From an uncultured Prevotellaceae bacterium (lineage in GTDB: Bacteria; Bacteroidota; Bacteroidia; Bacteroidales; Bacteroidaceae), in contig CAMVUB010000003.1 of assembly GCA_947170495.1 (NCBI GenBank), positions 34,004 through 98,003 on the forward strand: 64,000 nucleotides of DNA. The letters are read 5' to 3'. The position numbers were made by a program, and so were the translations under genes. How positions within the stretch are numbered: the first letter of the stretch is position 1; every line of letters begins with the position of its first letter. Positions 9,601 to 18,181 of this stretch are shown here, one piece after another. Below the pieces are notes generated by a model. That model was not told the origin of the DNA, did no database searches, and worked only from the letters and a program-made list of their open reading frames with translations.

Positions 9601-10135
9601 GCACACGCTGCTGAGCGAACAGGCGCAACGGCAATCCGAAGCCGTGAACTTCCGCAGGCGTAACATCCTGGCGGAGGAGCTTTTAGGAGCGTTGTCGCAA
9701 CGCTGCAAAGCGCTGTCGCGCAAGACAGAGATGGAAATCGTCCTTGATACAGACAACAGGCTGGGCGACAAACCTTTCCGTGGCGACCCCGACCTCATTG
9801 AGATGCTCATGGAACAGCTCATCGAGGCCGAAGCAGCGCTGACGAAAGGGCAGGGGAGTGGTGACCTGGAAACGCTGCCGCTGCGCCTCACGGTGACGGC
9901 AGAAGAAGCCTTCGCACGCTTCACGCTGGAGAACCAGTTCCTGGCGCTGGAGGAGGACACGCTGCAGGAGCTGTTCATGCCCCACGACGGCGGCGTGCCG
10001 TTCCTCGTGGCCAAGCAGATCATCCGTGAACACGACACCTTCCTCGGACATCCCGGCTGCCGCATCGCAGCAGAACCCTTCGACGAAGGCCACGCCCTGT
10101 GGTTCACACTACCACTCGTGGTAAATGAAAAATGA
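6611..10135 (+). CDS. Very long membrane sensor kinase with two kinase-like modules (DUF5112/DUF5113-like)
   Basis: 1174 residues, starting at a TTG followed by a lipoprotein-like N-terminus (VIGWGC). In order: periplasmic TPR-like region to about 405; membrane helix about 410-430; coiled coil; ATPase domain with N box LNTLADNARKFT (about 604), G1 DTGVGL (about 642) and G2 GSGFGL (about 672); second hydrophobic segment about 718-737; loop; third helix about 867-889; coiled coil; and a second module with STIKHETMYYP (about 953) and a degenerate ATPase-like end. The first module has no obvious phosphoacceptor His before its ATPase domain. The second has the His but no N box. The arrangement recalls Bacteroidales proteins annotated with DUF5112/DUF5113, named from memory. 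The response regulator follows within about 20 bases. Confidence 0.8.
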   Translation: MKQALTLCIVVAATIVIGWGCARESTSEDVGRQRVDSLNASAYGWHYRNVDSVRVLAQAAYEEAERIGYATGEAEALNHLAFERFQQMDFDSTLTLTTRVEELTGDAVECLVADVMQMRVAQRTSDNLAFFRHRSHALQRVSRLQKQEKKLDERQLRRFNYGCGDLHIVASTYFYYLDQCERAIDEIDEAEPFCQLAADTAQWLYYCYMHGSGGLSRQLTAEAVANEEFDYLLKCFWVSRRDGYLFFEANAEQSMATFFADSVMLRAVRQRQPEVVKVLEESFGEGASAQRMAEAALETFTRYDDLYQRANALRTLGELAFNAGDYLQAVNYFDCALECVDWQQQKHRKTVPVWIGNIHERMSMAYSALDMKDESDYYRNIYLDMLNITREDAELESRVEQLHARSSRQRLMLSIIVATALLTAIFLYLLVRTWRHRTAYEEQMLKQRFQQVQEAANRLQQQQAEEQELIREQQAATEQRLLRYKRQNVEKRAKLQLVQGIMPFLDRIINEVNRMKRRGTTDSASLQYVDELSERIIYYNDLLTEWIQMEQGQISLQLTTFPLEPLFDSLRKSRFAYEQKGLTLDVESTDLSVKADRALTLFMLNTLADNARKFTPEGGSITISATADENEDGAFVELAVQDTGVGLKPEEIDLILNHKVYDASLIGNGEKGSGFGLMNCKGVIEKYRKTNPLFRVCQMGIDSAVGEGSRFWFRLPRVVTTIIVGFFLLWSTPLAAQTQVHALADSVYYCNVEGRYAEALHYADSAFQIISRNHVTHHRNNHERLTLTDTGSESIELVWLERGEPVDFSLLLGLRNEVAVAALALKDWGLYRYNNTIYTRLYKLSNQDTTLETFCEQTERAQQRDRYALFILAALILTSIVAFYFLWALPRLRFRKKIKLLNEQELQQLQAAKEMEREQRQSDIELAEDEHHRRLYEEERLHVQNQIIDNCLSTIKHETMYYPGRIQQLARRLQTTEDIDKDLLDTLAETADYYKEVHTLLSEQAQRQSEAVNFRRRNILAEELLGALSQRCKALSRKTEMEIVLDTDNRLGDKPFRGDPDLIEMLMEQLIEAEAALTKGQGSGDLETLPLRLTVTAEEAFARFTLENQFLALEEDTLQELFMPHDGGVPFLVAKQIIREHDTFLGHPGCRIAAEPFDEGHALWFTLPLVVNEK

Positions 10136-10155
10136 AAGAATGAAAAGTGAAAAAT

Positions 10156-10878
10156 ATGGAACCGTTCAAAGTCATTATCGTAGAAGATGTTAAGTTAGAA
10201 CTGAAAGGCACAGAGGAGATATTCCGTTCGGACATCCCTGAAGCAGAGGTGCTGGGGACTGCCATGAACGAAGGAGAGCTGTGGGCGCTGATGCGTCAGC
10301 AGCTGCCGGATCTCCTGCTGCTCGACTTGGGCCTCGGAGGCTCCACGACCGTCGGCGTGGACATCTGCCGACAGGTGCATACCAAATACCCGCAGGTGAA
10401 GGTGCTCATCTTCACGGGCGAGATTCTCAACGAACGCCTGTGGGTGGACGTGCTGGCAGCGGGGGCTGACGGTATCATCCTGAAGACGGGCGAGCTGCTC
10501 ACACGCAACGATGTGCGTCTGGTGATGGACGGCCGACGTCTGGTATTCAACCAGCCAATACTGGAGAAGATCGTGGCACGCTTCAAGAAGAGCGTCATCA
10601 GCGAGACACGTCGCACGGATGCCGTCATCGACTACGATATCGACGAGTACGACGAGCGCTTCCTGCGTCATCTGGCACTCGGCTATACCAAGGACATGAT
10701 TGCAGCCCTCAAGGGAATGCCGTTTGGCGTGAAGAGTCTGGAGAAGCGACAGGTGGATCTCGTGAACCGTCTTTTCCCTGAGAACGAGCGCAACGGAGTG
10801 AATGCCACGCGATTGGTGGTGCGCGCCCTGCAGCTGCGTATCATCGATCTCGACCACCTGAAAGCGGATGATGAATAA
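10156..10878 (+). CDS. Response regulator with receiver and LuxR-like output domain
   Basis: About 240 residues. The receiver has the acidic pair in IIVEDVKLE, the phosphoacceptor Asp in LLLLDLGLGG, the switch Thr in IFTGE and the conserved Lys in GIILKTGE. The C-terminal part (RFLRHLALGYTKDMIAALKG) resembles the helix-turn-helix entry of LuxR/NarL-type output domains and would bind DNA. The ATG at 10156 is preferred. The track extends 3 codons to a GTG at 10147. It lies immediately after the tandem kinase and is most likely its partner. Confidence 0.85.
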   Translation: MEPFKVIIVEDVKLELKGTEEIFRSDIPEAEVLGTAMNEGELWALMRQQLPDLLLLDLGLGGSTTVGVDICRQVHTKYPQVKVLIFTGEILNERLWVDVLAAGADGIILKTGELLTRNDVRLVMDGRRLVFNQPILEKIVARFKKSVISETRRTDAVIDYDIDEYDERFLRHLALGYTKDMIAALKGMPFGVKSLEKRQVDLVNRLFPENERNGVNATRLVVRALQLRIIDLDHLKADDE

Positions 10879-10918
10879 AATTGAAAATTGAGAATTGAGA
10901 ATTGAAAATTGCGGATTG
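10879..10918 (+). repeat. Heptamer array ATTGAGA/ATTGAAA before uvrD
   Basis: Five 7-bp units of the form ATTGARA occupy the whole gap between the response regulator and the helicase ATG. The ORF track reads through them from a TTG, which adds non-native residues (RIENCGL). Confidence 0.65.
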
Positions 10919-13282
10919 ATGAATCTGGATGAACTGAATCCTGCCCAACGCGAGGCGGTGGAATATATCGACGGGCCGTCGCTGGTGATTGCCGGTGCCG
11001 GTTCGGGCAAGACGCGCGTGCTGACGTATAAGATTGCCTATCTGCTGAGTCAAGGCATGGCACCTTGGAACATCCTGGCGCTGACGTTCACCAACAAAGC
11101 CGCCGAAGAGATGAAGTCGCGTATCGCTCAGCAGGTGGGCTATGAGCAGGCGCAGCGATTGTGGATGGGCACCTTCCACAGTATCTTCGCGCGTATCCTG
11201 CGCATCGAGCATGAGATCATCGGCTTCACGGCAGACTTCACCATCTACGATGCCGCCGACAGCAAGAGCTTGGTAAAGAGTATTATACGAGAGATGCAAC
11301 TCGATGAGAAGGTCTATAAGCCAGGCACGGTGCTCGGACATATCTCAGCGGCCAAGAACAGGCTCATCCTGCCATCGCAATACCAATCGAATCCTGAGCT
11401 CTACAAGGCTGACCAAGCCAGCAAGATACCAGCCACGGGTGAGATCTATAAGCGCTATTGGGCGCGCTGTCGGCAGGCAGATGCCTTGGACTTCGACGAC
11501 ATACTGGTCTATACGTATCTGCTCTTTGCCAAGCGTCCTGATGTGCTGGCACGCTATGAGGAGCGCTTCGACTTCGTGCTGGTCGATGAGTACCAAGACA
11601 CGAACTACGCGCAGCATGCCATCGTGTGGCAGCTGTCGCAGCATAAGAGGAAGGTCTGCGTGGTGGGCGACGATGCCCAGAGTATTTACAGCTTTCGTGG
11701 AGCGAACATTGACAATATACTCACATTCCAACAGTTATACACTGGTGCAAGGCTCTTCAAGCTGGAACGGAATTATCGTTCGACGCAAAACATCGTAAAT
11801 GCGGCCAACAGCGTCATCAAGCACAACAGAGGACAGATTTACAAGGAGGTGTATTCGGAGAAAGTGCAGGGAGATCCCATTCATGTCTATAGCTACTACA
11901 GCGACTTGGAGGAGGCTGCCGGCGTGGCCAAGAAGATCTTGAACCTCCATCGCTACGACCATATCGAGTGGAATGAGATAGCGATTCTGTATCGCACCAA
12001 TGCCCAAAGCCGCACGTTTGAGGAGGCCTTTCGCAAGCAGGAAATACCGTATCGCATCTATGGCGGCACATCGTTCTACCAACGCAAGGAGATCAAGGAT
12101 GTCATCGCTTACTTCCGTCTGGCCGTGAATCCCAACGACGAGGAGGCGCTCAAGCGTGTCATCAACTATCCGGTACGCGGTATCGGGCAGACCTCCCAGC
12201 AGAAGCTGCTCATGGCGGCCTCTGAGAACAATGTCAGCGTGTGGCAGGTGCTGTCGAATCCTGCGGCGTTCAATGTAGATATCAATCGTGGCACGGCTGC
12301 GAAGGTCTATGCCTTCGTGCAGCTGATTGAAGGTTTCCGAGCCGTTGTAAATCAGGAAGATGCAGCCACGCTGGGCAAACGCATCGCACAGGAGTCAGGC
12401 ATCGTGGCAGAGATCTTCCGAGGCCGCGAGCCAGAAGACATCTCACGCCAGGAAAACCTGCAGGAACTGTTGGACGGTTTGCAACAATTCGTGGATGATA
12501 GGGTAGAGGAAGAGGGTAGTGACAGCGCCTATCTGTCTCATTATCTGCAGGAAGTGGCGCTTGTCAGCGATTTGGACGAGAGCGATGACGACCAAAAGGA
12601 AAAGGTGTCGCTGATGACGATACACGCTGCTAAGGGATTGGAATTCAAGGTCGTATTTGTCGTTGGCATGGAAGAAAACCTGTTCCCGAATCAGATGTCG
12701 GCCACTTCGCCACGTGAGATGGAAGAAGAACGCAGGCTGTTCTATGTGGCGCTCACGCGTGCAGAGGAACGGTGTTATCTGTCACACGCGCAGAATCGCT
12801 ATCGCAACGGCAAGAGTGAGTTTACGACGCCCAGCTGTTTCCTGAAGGAAATCGACGCGCGTTTCATGAAACAGGAAAATGAGCTGGCAGCGCCGTCACG
12901 GCCGCGTAGCTTCTCAAAACTTGGCTTCGACGATTATTTCACGTCGCCGTCGCCACGCAGCGGTGCAGAAACGCCACAGCACTACCGGCAATCATCAGAG
13001 CACTACGGACAGCAGGAATCCGTCCGTCAACCAGGACAGGTGTTCTCCTCGCGTTTCTCGAGACTGTCCAGCACTTCAGCGACGGCAGACGCACCTGTTG
13101 AGCAGACGCACACATCAGCAGGAACCTTGACCGTTGGTTGTCGCATCGAGCACGCTCGTTTTGGTCAAGGCACCGTGACAGCACTCTCGGGAACAGGCAT
13201 CGATGCCAAGGCGACCGTTAATTTCGACAACGTTGGTTCCAAGCAACTGCTCCTTCGCTTCGCCAAGTTCGAAGTGATTTAA
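10919..13282 (+). CDS. uvrD: ATP-dependent DNA helicase, UvrD/PcrA/Rep family
   Basis: Superfamily 1A 3'-5' helicase for repair and replication, 787 residues from the ATG at 10919. All motifs are present: Walker A AGAGSGKT (about 25-32), motif II DEYQDTN, motif III GDDAQSIYSFRGA, motif IV LERNYRST, motif V SLMTIHAAKGLEF and motif VI RRLFYVALTRAEE. The C-terminal HARFGQGTV region is the small Tudor-like domain typical of PcrA/UvrD. The track start at 10895 is a TTG inside a heptamer array and is unlikely. pcrA is an equally valid name. Confidence 0.92.
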   Translation: MNLDELNPAQREAVEYIDGPSLVIAGAGSGKTRVLTYKIAYLLSQGMAPWNILALTFTNKAAEEMKSRIAQQVGYEQAQRLWMGTFHSIFARILRIEHEIIGFTADFTIYDAADSKSLVKSIIREMQLDEKVYKPGTVLGHISAAKNRLILPSQYQSNPELYKADQASKIPATGEIYKRYWARCRQADALDFDDILVYTYLLFAKRPDVLARYEERFDFVLVDEYQDTNYAQHAIVWQLSQHKRKVCVVGDDAQSIYSFRGANIDNILTFQQLYTGARLFKLERNYRSTQNIVNAANSVIKHNRGQIYKEVYSEKVQGDPIHVYSYYSDLEEAAGVAKKILNLHRYDHIEWNEIAILYRTNAQSRTFEEAFRKQEIPYRIYGGTSFYQRKEIKDVIAYFRLAVNPNDEEALKRVINYPVRGIGQTSQQKLLMAASENNVSVWQVLSNPAAFNVDINRGTAAKVYAFVQLIEGFRAVVNQEDAATLGKRIAQESGIVAEIFRGREPEDISRQENLQELLDGLQQFVDDRVEEEGSDSAYLSHYLQEVALVSDLDESDDDQKEKVSLMTIHAAKGLEFKVVFVVGMEENLFPNQMSATSPREMEEERRLFYVALTRAEERCYLSHAQNRYRNGKSEFTTPSCFLKEIDARFMKQENELAAPSRPRSFSKLGFDDYFTSPSPRSGAETPQHYRQSSEHYGQQESVRQPGQVFSSRFSRLSSTSATADAPVEQTHTSAGTLTVGCRIEHARFGQGTVTALSGTGIDAKATVNFDNVGSKQLLLRFAKFEVI

Positions 13283-13334
13283 TTTGACCTTATTGGACAA
13301 TTTCAAATTCCGTTGCACCATTTACAAAAGGACA

Positions 13335-13378
13335 TGTTCCGTGTCTTTCCGTTCATTTCCGTGTTTTTCCGTGTTCCA
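13335..13378 (+). repeat. TTCCGTG short repeats in the 13283-13620 gap
   Basis: Four TTCCGTK-type words spaced 8-12 bases apart lie downstream of uvrD. The rest of this 338-base gap holds only the promoter at 13503-13533; no gene was seen. Confidence 0.5.
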
Positions 13379-13502
13379 GGTCCTAATCGGTGTTATGTTT
13401 AATAGAGTAGTGAAATAAGAGGGGTAATCCATCAAAAGGTGTACAAAACACGAGAAAATATGGAGAAATAGATGTATAGACGAAGGAAAATAGCATGAAG
13501 AG

Positions 13503-13533
13503 TTGGCTGTCTCAACAAATTCCATTACTTTTG
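13503..13533 (+). promoter_or_regulatory. Promoter of the secreted HExxH protein
   Basis: TTG at 13503-13505, 20 bp, then TACTTTTG at 13526-13533 match the Bacteroidetes -33/-7 pattern. This implies a leader of about 80 bases before the ATG at 13621. Confidence 0.55.
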
Positions 13534-13620
13534 CCGCTGATAACGATGAAACTCTACTAAGTAGAGACTGATTAGTAAATGCTCATTTTACCAAAGTAAA
13601 CTAACAACATCTTTTATATT

Positions 13621-16299
13621 ATGCAACATCTATTCTTGCGCAAGCTTGCCATAGCTGCGTCCTTTTGTTTTGGTCTTGCTACAGTCTTGTATGCAGACGA
13701 TGTCGTCATGACCAACTACATCTTGAATCCGAGCTTTGAATCTGGCACGACTGACTGGACGGTTTCTAACATGAAGGTCCAGAGCAACAACAGTTTCACG
13801 AAGAAGCAAGGCACTAACTACCTGGAGCGTTGGGTTGATAAAGGCGGCGCGGCCGGCACTTGCTCTGTGACGCAGAAGATTCAAGCCTTGCCTGCAGGAC
13901 AATATCGCCTGACGGCGGCTGCGCAGAATATCCAGCAGGACAATCCGACAACAGCACAAACAGGAGCAACCATCACTGCTGGTTCAGCGGCTACGACCGT
14001 GACGGTGGTCAACGATTATAACGTAGAATTTGGGGCTTATGGCGAAGTGACCATTGGCTTTAAGGCTATGAGTGCTACGGGTAACTACCTGTGTGTGGAT
14101 AACTTCCGTCTATTCTACATCGCTCCTGATCTGGCACTCCTGAAGGAAGCGATTCCTGCCGCTCAGCAAGTCATCACCAACTCCGCGAAATCCTCTTATG
14201 CCGGCATGCAACCAGGCATCAAAACGGCGCTGGAAACGGCCATCGCCAATGCCACGAATGCCACCGAAGCGACCTCCACTGATGACCTGCAAGCCTACGC
14301 CTTCGACCTTGCTGAGCAGACAGCACTCGCCAGCGTTAATATCGAGGAGTTGAAATCTCTTAAGCAGCTGATTAACAAGGCAAAGACGAGCCTCACGCAC
14401 GATATGGCTCAGGCGTATAAGAACACGCTTCAGACAGTTTACGACGCTGCCGTAGTGTTCATGCTGCTCACCACCGACGAGGCACCTGCCACAATCTTGA
14501 ATCCATTGCAGGAGGCCTATGACAATGCTGAAGCCAGCTACAACGCCAAGAATAAATTGAAGACATCTATCACCCAAGCCAACATTGTCCTCAATCGTGA
14601 GGGATTGGTGGGAGCAGACGACCTGAAAGCCGTTGTAGATGAAGCCATTGCAATGCGCGACAGCGAGACGGCCACACCCGATGAAATGTTGGCGATGAAG
14701 GAAAAACTGGATAACGCTACCCTACTCTGCCGCGTCAATAATCCCACCTCCACAAGTGCCGTGAACGTGAAAACCCTCTCTGCAGTTCAGGGCGCTACGG
14801 AGATCTTTGGCCGTGCTTCCTTCTCAGGTGCCACAGCCAAGGAGAAAGGCTTCTGCTGGAGCGAAAGCCCAGAGCCAACCATTTTCGACAACCGCTCTAC
14901 CACCGTCTATAGCAACAACGGCGACATCTACGCTATGCAGGATTTGAAGCCGGCTACGGTTTATTACGTCCGTGCTTATGCTTACACCTCAGGCTATCGC
15001 CTCACCTATGGTGATGTCATCAAGGTGGTGACACGTCCGATGGGAAATGTGGGCTTCAGCTATGGCTATGAGGGCGATGACGCTACGAATCAACGCATTT
15101 ATGCCGCTTGTGAGGAAGCCGTATGGATGTGGAACAATATCGGCGGTATCCAAAGCTTCTTCCTCAGCGCACATTACAAATATGGTGCTGGTGCTGGCAC
15201 TGGCACGGCAGAGTGCAGCTATGGAGGCTACATGAGTGTCAGCCAAAACACGGGTTGCCAACGCACGGGTACCATTCTCCATGAGGGTGCACATGGCCTT
15301 GGCATGGTTCCTTATACCGATTGGACAAACTCCATCTATCGCACTAATGGCGATCGCGGCGAGTGGCTTGGCCCACGTGTGGACAGAGCCATACAGTTCC
15401 TCGATAACAGCTCCACCGCCAAGCTTCATGGCGATAACCAGCACATGTGGCCCTATGGCATCAACGGCGCAGGCGAAGACACTGGCTCGCCAATCCTCTA
15501 CCGCGCTAACGCCTTGATTGTCGAGGCCTTGTCCGAGGACGGCATTACGCACTCCGGCCAATCATTCCTCACGCCCGCCTACTCATTCGTGCAGGATGAC
15601 GACACCAAGTACTACATCAAGAGCGAATCCACAGCCCGTGGTCTGGCTACCTCCTACTTGCGCCAGACAACAGGAACAGCCGTGCGCTTTACAGAGGCTA
15701 CCGCCGACGAGGCGTTCGCCGACGACTCCTATGCCTGGTACATCGCGTTCAACCCCAATACATGCTACTACACTTTCAAGAACGCATCCACTGGCAAGTA
15801 TCTGTCTATGTCCTCAGGTACTGCCACAGCATCCTCTACTCCTACCAGTTACCATCTGTTAGGCTCGCGCAACCAGACCACCTACGAAGGCTTCACCTTC
15901 GCCGGCACCTCCTACTGGATTGTGAACGGTAACAACCATAACGCCATGAATGCCACAACAACGGGTGCTTCCTCGACCACCTTCAACCATGCCGACGCAG
16001 CCATCACACAGCGCTGGCTGTTGCTCACGGCTGACGAGGTGACGCGCTTCGCAGAGTCACGGGGCGAGACCGTAGGTGTGAGTGCCCTGTGTGCTAAGCC
16101 TTCAGCATCGGCGCCGCTGGCACGAGGTGGCTATGGTGTCATCTATATCACAGCCAACAGCGCTGGTCAGGACGTGGATATCTACACCCTTGACGGTCGT
16201 CGCGTCAGCCGCCTCTATGTGCAGCTCGACGCCACCGCCACCGTGCGCGTGCCTCGCGGCCTCTACCTAGTCAACGGCCAGAAAGTCCTCGTCAAATAA
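13621..16299 (+). CDS. Secreted multidomain protein with HEGAH metallopeptidase-like motif and sorting-type C-terminus
   Basis: 892 residues with a signal peptide (cleavage near LYA-DD). The region after it (NPSFESGTTDWT) looks like a beta-sandwich carbohydrate-binding domain. Helical linkers follow, then a fibronectin-like domain (about 385-470). The middle domain contains ILHEGAHGLG, giving His554-Glu-Gly-Ala-His558, the zincin pattern HExxH. The next part (KYYIKSESTARGLATSYL, FKNASTGKYLSMSSG) resembles a ricin-type lectin fold. The end (VDIYTLDGRRV, LYLVNGQKVLVK) resembles the type IX secretion C-terminal signal of this group. A host- or glycan-directed secreted enzyme is inferred; the exact peptidase family was not recognised. 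Confidence 0.7.
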   Translation: MQHLFLRKLAIAASFCFGLATVLYADDVVMTNYILNPSFESGTTDWTVSNMKVQSNNSFTKKQGTNYLERWVDKGGAAGTCSVTQKIQALPAGQYRLTAAAQNIQQDNPTTAQTGATITAGSAATTVTVVNDYNVEFGAYGEVTIGFKAMSATGNYLCVDNFRLFYIAPDLALLKEAIPAAQQVITNSAKSSYAGMQPGIKTALETAIANATNATEATSTDDLQAYAFDLAEQTALASVNIEELKSLKQLINKAKTSLTHDMAQAYKNTLQTVYDAAVVFMLLTTDEAPATILNPLQEAYDNAEASYNAKNKLKTSITQANIVLNREGLVGADDLKAVVDEAIAMRDSETATPDEMLAMKEKLDNATLLCRVNNPTSTSAVNVKTLSAVQGATEIFGRASFSGATAKEKGFCWSESPEPTIFDNRSTTVYSNNGDIYAMQDLKPATVYYVRAYAYTSGYRLTYGDVIKVVTRPMGNVGFSYGYEGDDATNQRIYAACEEAVWMWNNIGGIQSFFLSAHYKYGAGAGTGTAECSYGGYMSVSQNTGCQRTGTILHEGAHGLGMVPYTDWTNSIYRTNGDRGEWLGPRVDRAIQFLDNSSTAKLHGDNQHMWPYGINGAGEDTGSPILYRANALIVEALSEDGITHSGQSFLTPAYSFVQDDDTKYYIKSESTARGLATSYLRQTTGTAVRFTEATADEAFADDSYAWYIAFNPNTCYYTFKNASTGKYLSMSSGTATASSTPTSYHLLGSRNQTTYEGFTFAGTSYWIVNGNNHNAMNATTTGASSTTFNHADAAITQRWLLLTADEVTRFAESRGETVGVSALCAKPSASAPLARGGYGVIYITANSAGQDVDIYTLDGRRVSRLYVQLDATATVRVPRGLYLVNGQKVLVK

Positions 16300-16340
16300 C
16301 CCTCAAATATAATTATAATCACCTCTACAGCCTACTCCTT

Positions 16341-16380
16341 AGTATTCCTTCCCCCTTGGGGGAGTTAGAGAGGGGCTCCT
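16341..16380 (+). repeat. C/G-rich palindrome, divergent family member, in the udk leader
   Basis: CCTTCCCCCTTGGGGGAG and GAGAGGGGCTCC form a compact palindromic unit 15 bases before the udk ATG. It is related in style, though not in exact sequence, to the copies in the his operon. Confidence 0.45.
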
Positions 16381-16395
16381 AAACGTCAAACGAAA

Positions 16396-17007
16396 ATGTA
16401 CATCATCGGTATCGCAGGTGGAACGGGTTCCGGCAAGACCACCGTCGTACGTAAAATCGTGGAAGCCATCCCCAATTCCCAAGTGGCTGTCATCCCGCAG
16501 GACTCCTACTACAACGACAACACGGGCATTCCCATGGAGGAGCGTCGGAAGATCAATTTCGACCACCCCAACGCCTTCGACTGGAAGCTACTCATCCATC
16601 AGATCAATGAGTTGCGTGCAGGGCGATCTATCGAGCAACCCACGTACTCCTATATCGAGAGCAACCGTATGCCCGAGACCGTGCATATCGAGCCCTGCGA
16701 GGTCATCATCATCGAGGGCATTATGGCGCTCTGCAGCAAGGAGTTGCGCGACCTCATGGACCTGAAGATTTTTGTCGATGCCGACCCCGACGACCGTCTT
16801 ATCCGCGTCATCGCCCGTGATATGGCTGAGCGTGGGCGCACAGCGCAGATGGTGATGGATCGGTACACCGACGTCCTCAAGCCCATGCATCTAGAATTTA
16901 TCGAGCCTACGAAGCGCTATGCCGACCTCATCATCCCGCAAGGCGGTGCGAATCAGAAGGCTATCGACATCATGCGAGCCTATATCATTCATCGCCTGAA
17001 GCCCTGA
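16396..17007 (+). CDS. udk: Uridine kinase
   Basis: Phosphorylates uridine and cytidine in pyrimidine salvage; cytosolic. 203 residues, the usual length. The P-loop is GIAGGTGSGKTT (residues 4-15), followed by the family sequences PQDSYYND, FDHPNAFDW and DRLIRVIARDMAERGR. The ATG at 16396 gives the expected N-terminus MYIIGIAGGTGSGK. The gene stands alone between two secreted-protein genes; the transglycosylase follows 19 bases after its stop. Confidence 0.95.
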   Translation: MYIIGIAGGTGSGKTTVVRKIVEAIPNSQVAVIPQDSYYNDNTGIPMEERRKINFDHPNAFDWKLLIHQINELRAGRSIEQPTYSYIESNRMPETVHIEPCEVIIIEGIMALCSKELRDLMDLKIFVDADPDDRLIRVIARDMAERGRTAQMVMDRYTDVLKPMHLEFIEPTKRYADLIIPQGGANQKAIDIMRAYIIHRLKP

Positions 17008-17026
17008 ACATCCTACCTTTCATCTG

Positions 17027-18133
17027 TTGAAGCAATCTCTCACCATCTTACTCTCTCTCCTGCTGACACTCACATCGTGTCAACGTGAGAACAAGGCGCC
17101 GTCCGTGATGTTCGGACAGGCCGATGAGGATGTGCTGCCCGAGGACTATGACCTCTCCGACGTGCAGGCCTCCGGCGAGTTGATTGCTGTGACGCTCTCC
17201 AGCCCTGACACCTACTACGAGTACCGTGGTCAGGGCTTCGGCCTGCAGTTTGCGATGGCACAGGCATTTGCCAACAGTATCGGCGCTCGTTTGCGCATGG
17301 AGATGGCCACCGACACGACAGATCTCTTACAAAAGCTCACCAGCGGCGAAGCCGACCTCGTCGCCCTGGAATTCGACAGCCTTCAATGGGCGCAGGACAC
17401 CTTGGCCACGCCGGGCACCCTGCAACGCCAAGCGAACGGATGGCTCATCCGCAGCGCTTCCCCACAGCTCTCCGAAGCCGTTGCACGCTGGTGGCGCCCT
17501 ACCCTACGCCAGCAGTTCCTTGCTGCTGAGCAGGCGCGCACAGCACCCTCCAACCGTGTGCGGCGCCGTATGAATCCGCCGATGCTGTCGCGCCACAAGG
17601 GAACCATCAGCAGCTACGACCATTACTTCATGCGTGCCGCCCAGCGCATCGGCTGGGACTGGCGACTGTTGGCTGCACAGTGCTACCAGGAATCCGGCTT
17701 CGACCCGCAAGCTGTCTCTTGGGCAGGCGCCTGCGGTCTGATGCAGCTGATGCCCGCCACGGGTGAACGCCTGGGCCTCTCCCCTGCCGACCTCTATGAC
17801 CCAGCCCGCAACATTGAAGCTGCCTCGCGCTATATTGTGCAGCTCAGCAACACGTTTTCCGATGTCGGCAACGCCCACGAACGCATCTTCTTCGTGTTGG
17901 CAGCCTATAACGGAGGTGCAGGTCATATCCGCGATGCGATGGTGCTCGCCTCGGCACACGGCCATTCCCCACAACGCTGGTCTGAGGTGGAGCCCTATGT
18001 CCAGGCCCTCTCCTCCCCTGCCTACTACCGCCATCCACTCGTGAAATACGGCTACCTTCGTGGCGAAGAAACCGTGGACTATGTCCGCCAGATTCGCCTC
18101 CGCTGGGCTGCTTATCGAGGAATCAGGTCTTAG
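17027..18133 (+). CDS. MltF-like lytic transglycosylase lipoprotein
   Basis: 368 residues from a TTG start, with a lipoprotein signal (LLLTLTSC). Residues about 50-165 resemble a shortened extracellular solute-binding domain (GFGLQFAMAQAFANSIGARL). The C-terminal part is a soluble lytic transglycosylase domain with the catalytic Glu in CYQESGFDP and the motifs GACGLMQLMPAT and VLAAYNGGAGHI. It would cut peptidoglycan between MurNAc and GlcNAc from the membrane-anchored periplasmic side. The domain order matches E. coli MltF, but the binding domain looks shorter. An alternative is a generic Slt-family enzyme. Confidence 0.85.
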   Translation: MKQSLTILLSLLLTLTSCQRENKAPSVMFGQADEDVLPEDYDLSDVQASGELIAVTLSSPDTYYEYRGQGFGLQFAMAQAFANSIGARLRMEMATDTTDLLQKLTSGEADLVALEFDSLQWAQDTLATPGTLQRQANGWLIRSASPQLSEAVARWWRPTLRQQFLAAEQARTAPSNRVRRRMNPPMLSRHKGTISSYDHYFMRAAQRIGWDWRLLAAQCYQESGFDPQAVSWAGACGLMQLMPATGERLGLSPADLYDPARNIEAASRYIVQLSNTFSDVGNAHERIFFVLAAYNGGAGHIRDAMVLASAHGHSPQRWSEVEPYVQALSSPAYYRHPLVKYGYLRGEETVDYVRQIRLRWAAYRGIRS

Positions 18134-18181
18134 ATTCAAATCATATGATGTAAAAATACTAACAATCATAATAATTATCTC

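Noticed and set aside
6611-10135. Assembly-joined pair of separate kinase genes
   Set aside because: The frame is open throughout 3.5 kb, and the hydrophobic segment at about 718-737 gives a consistent membrane topology; a similar long architecture is known in the Bacteroidales, so fusion by error is less likely.
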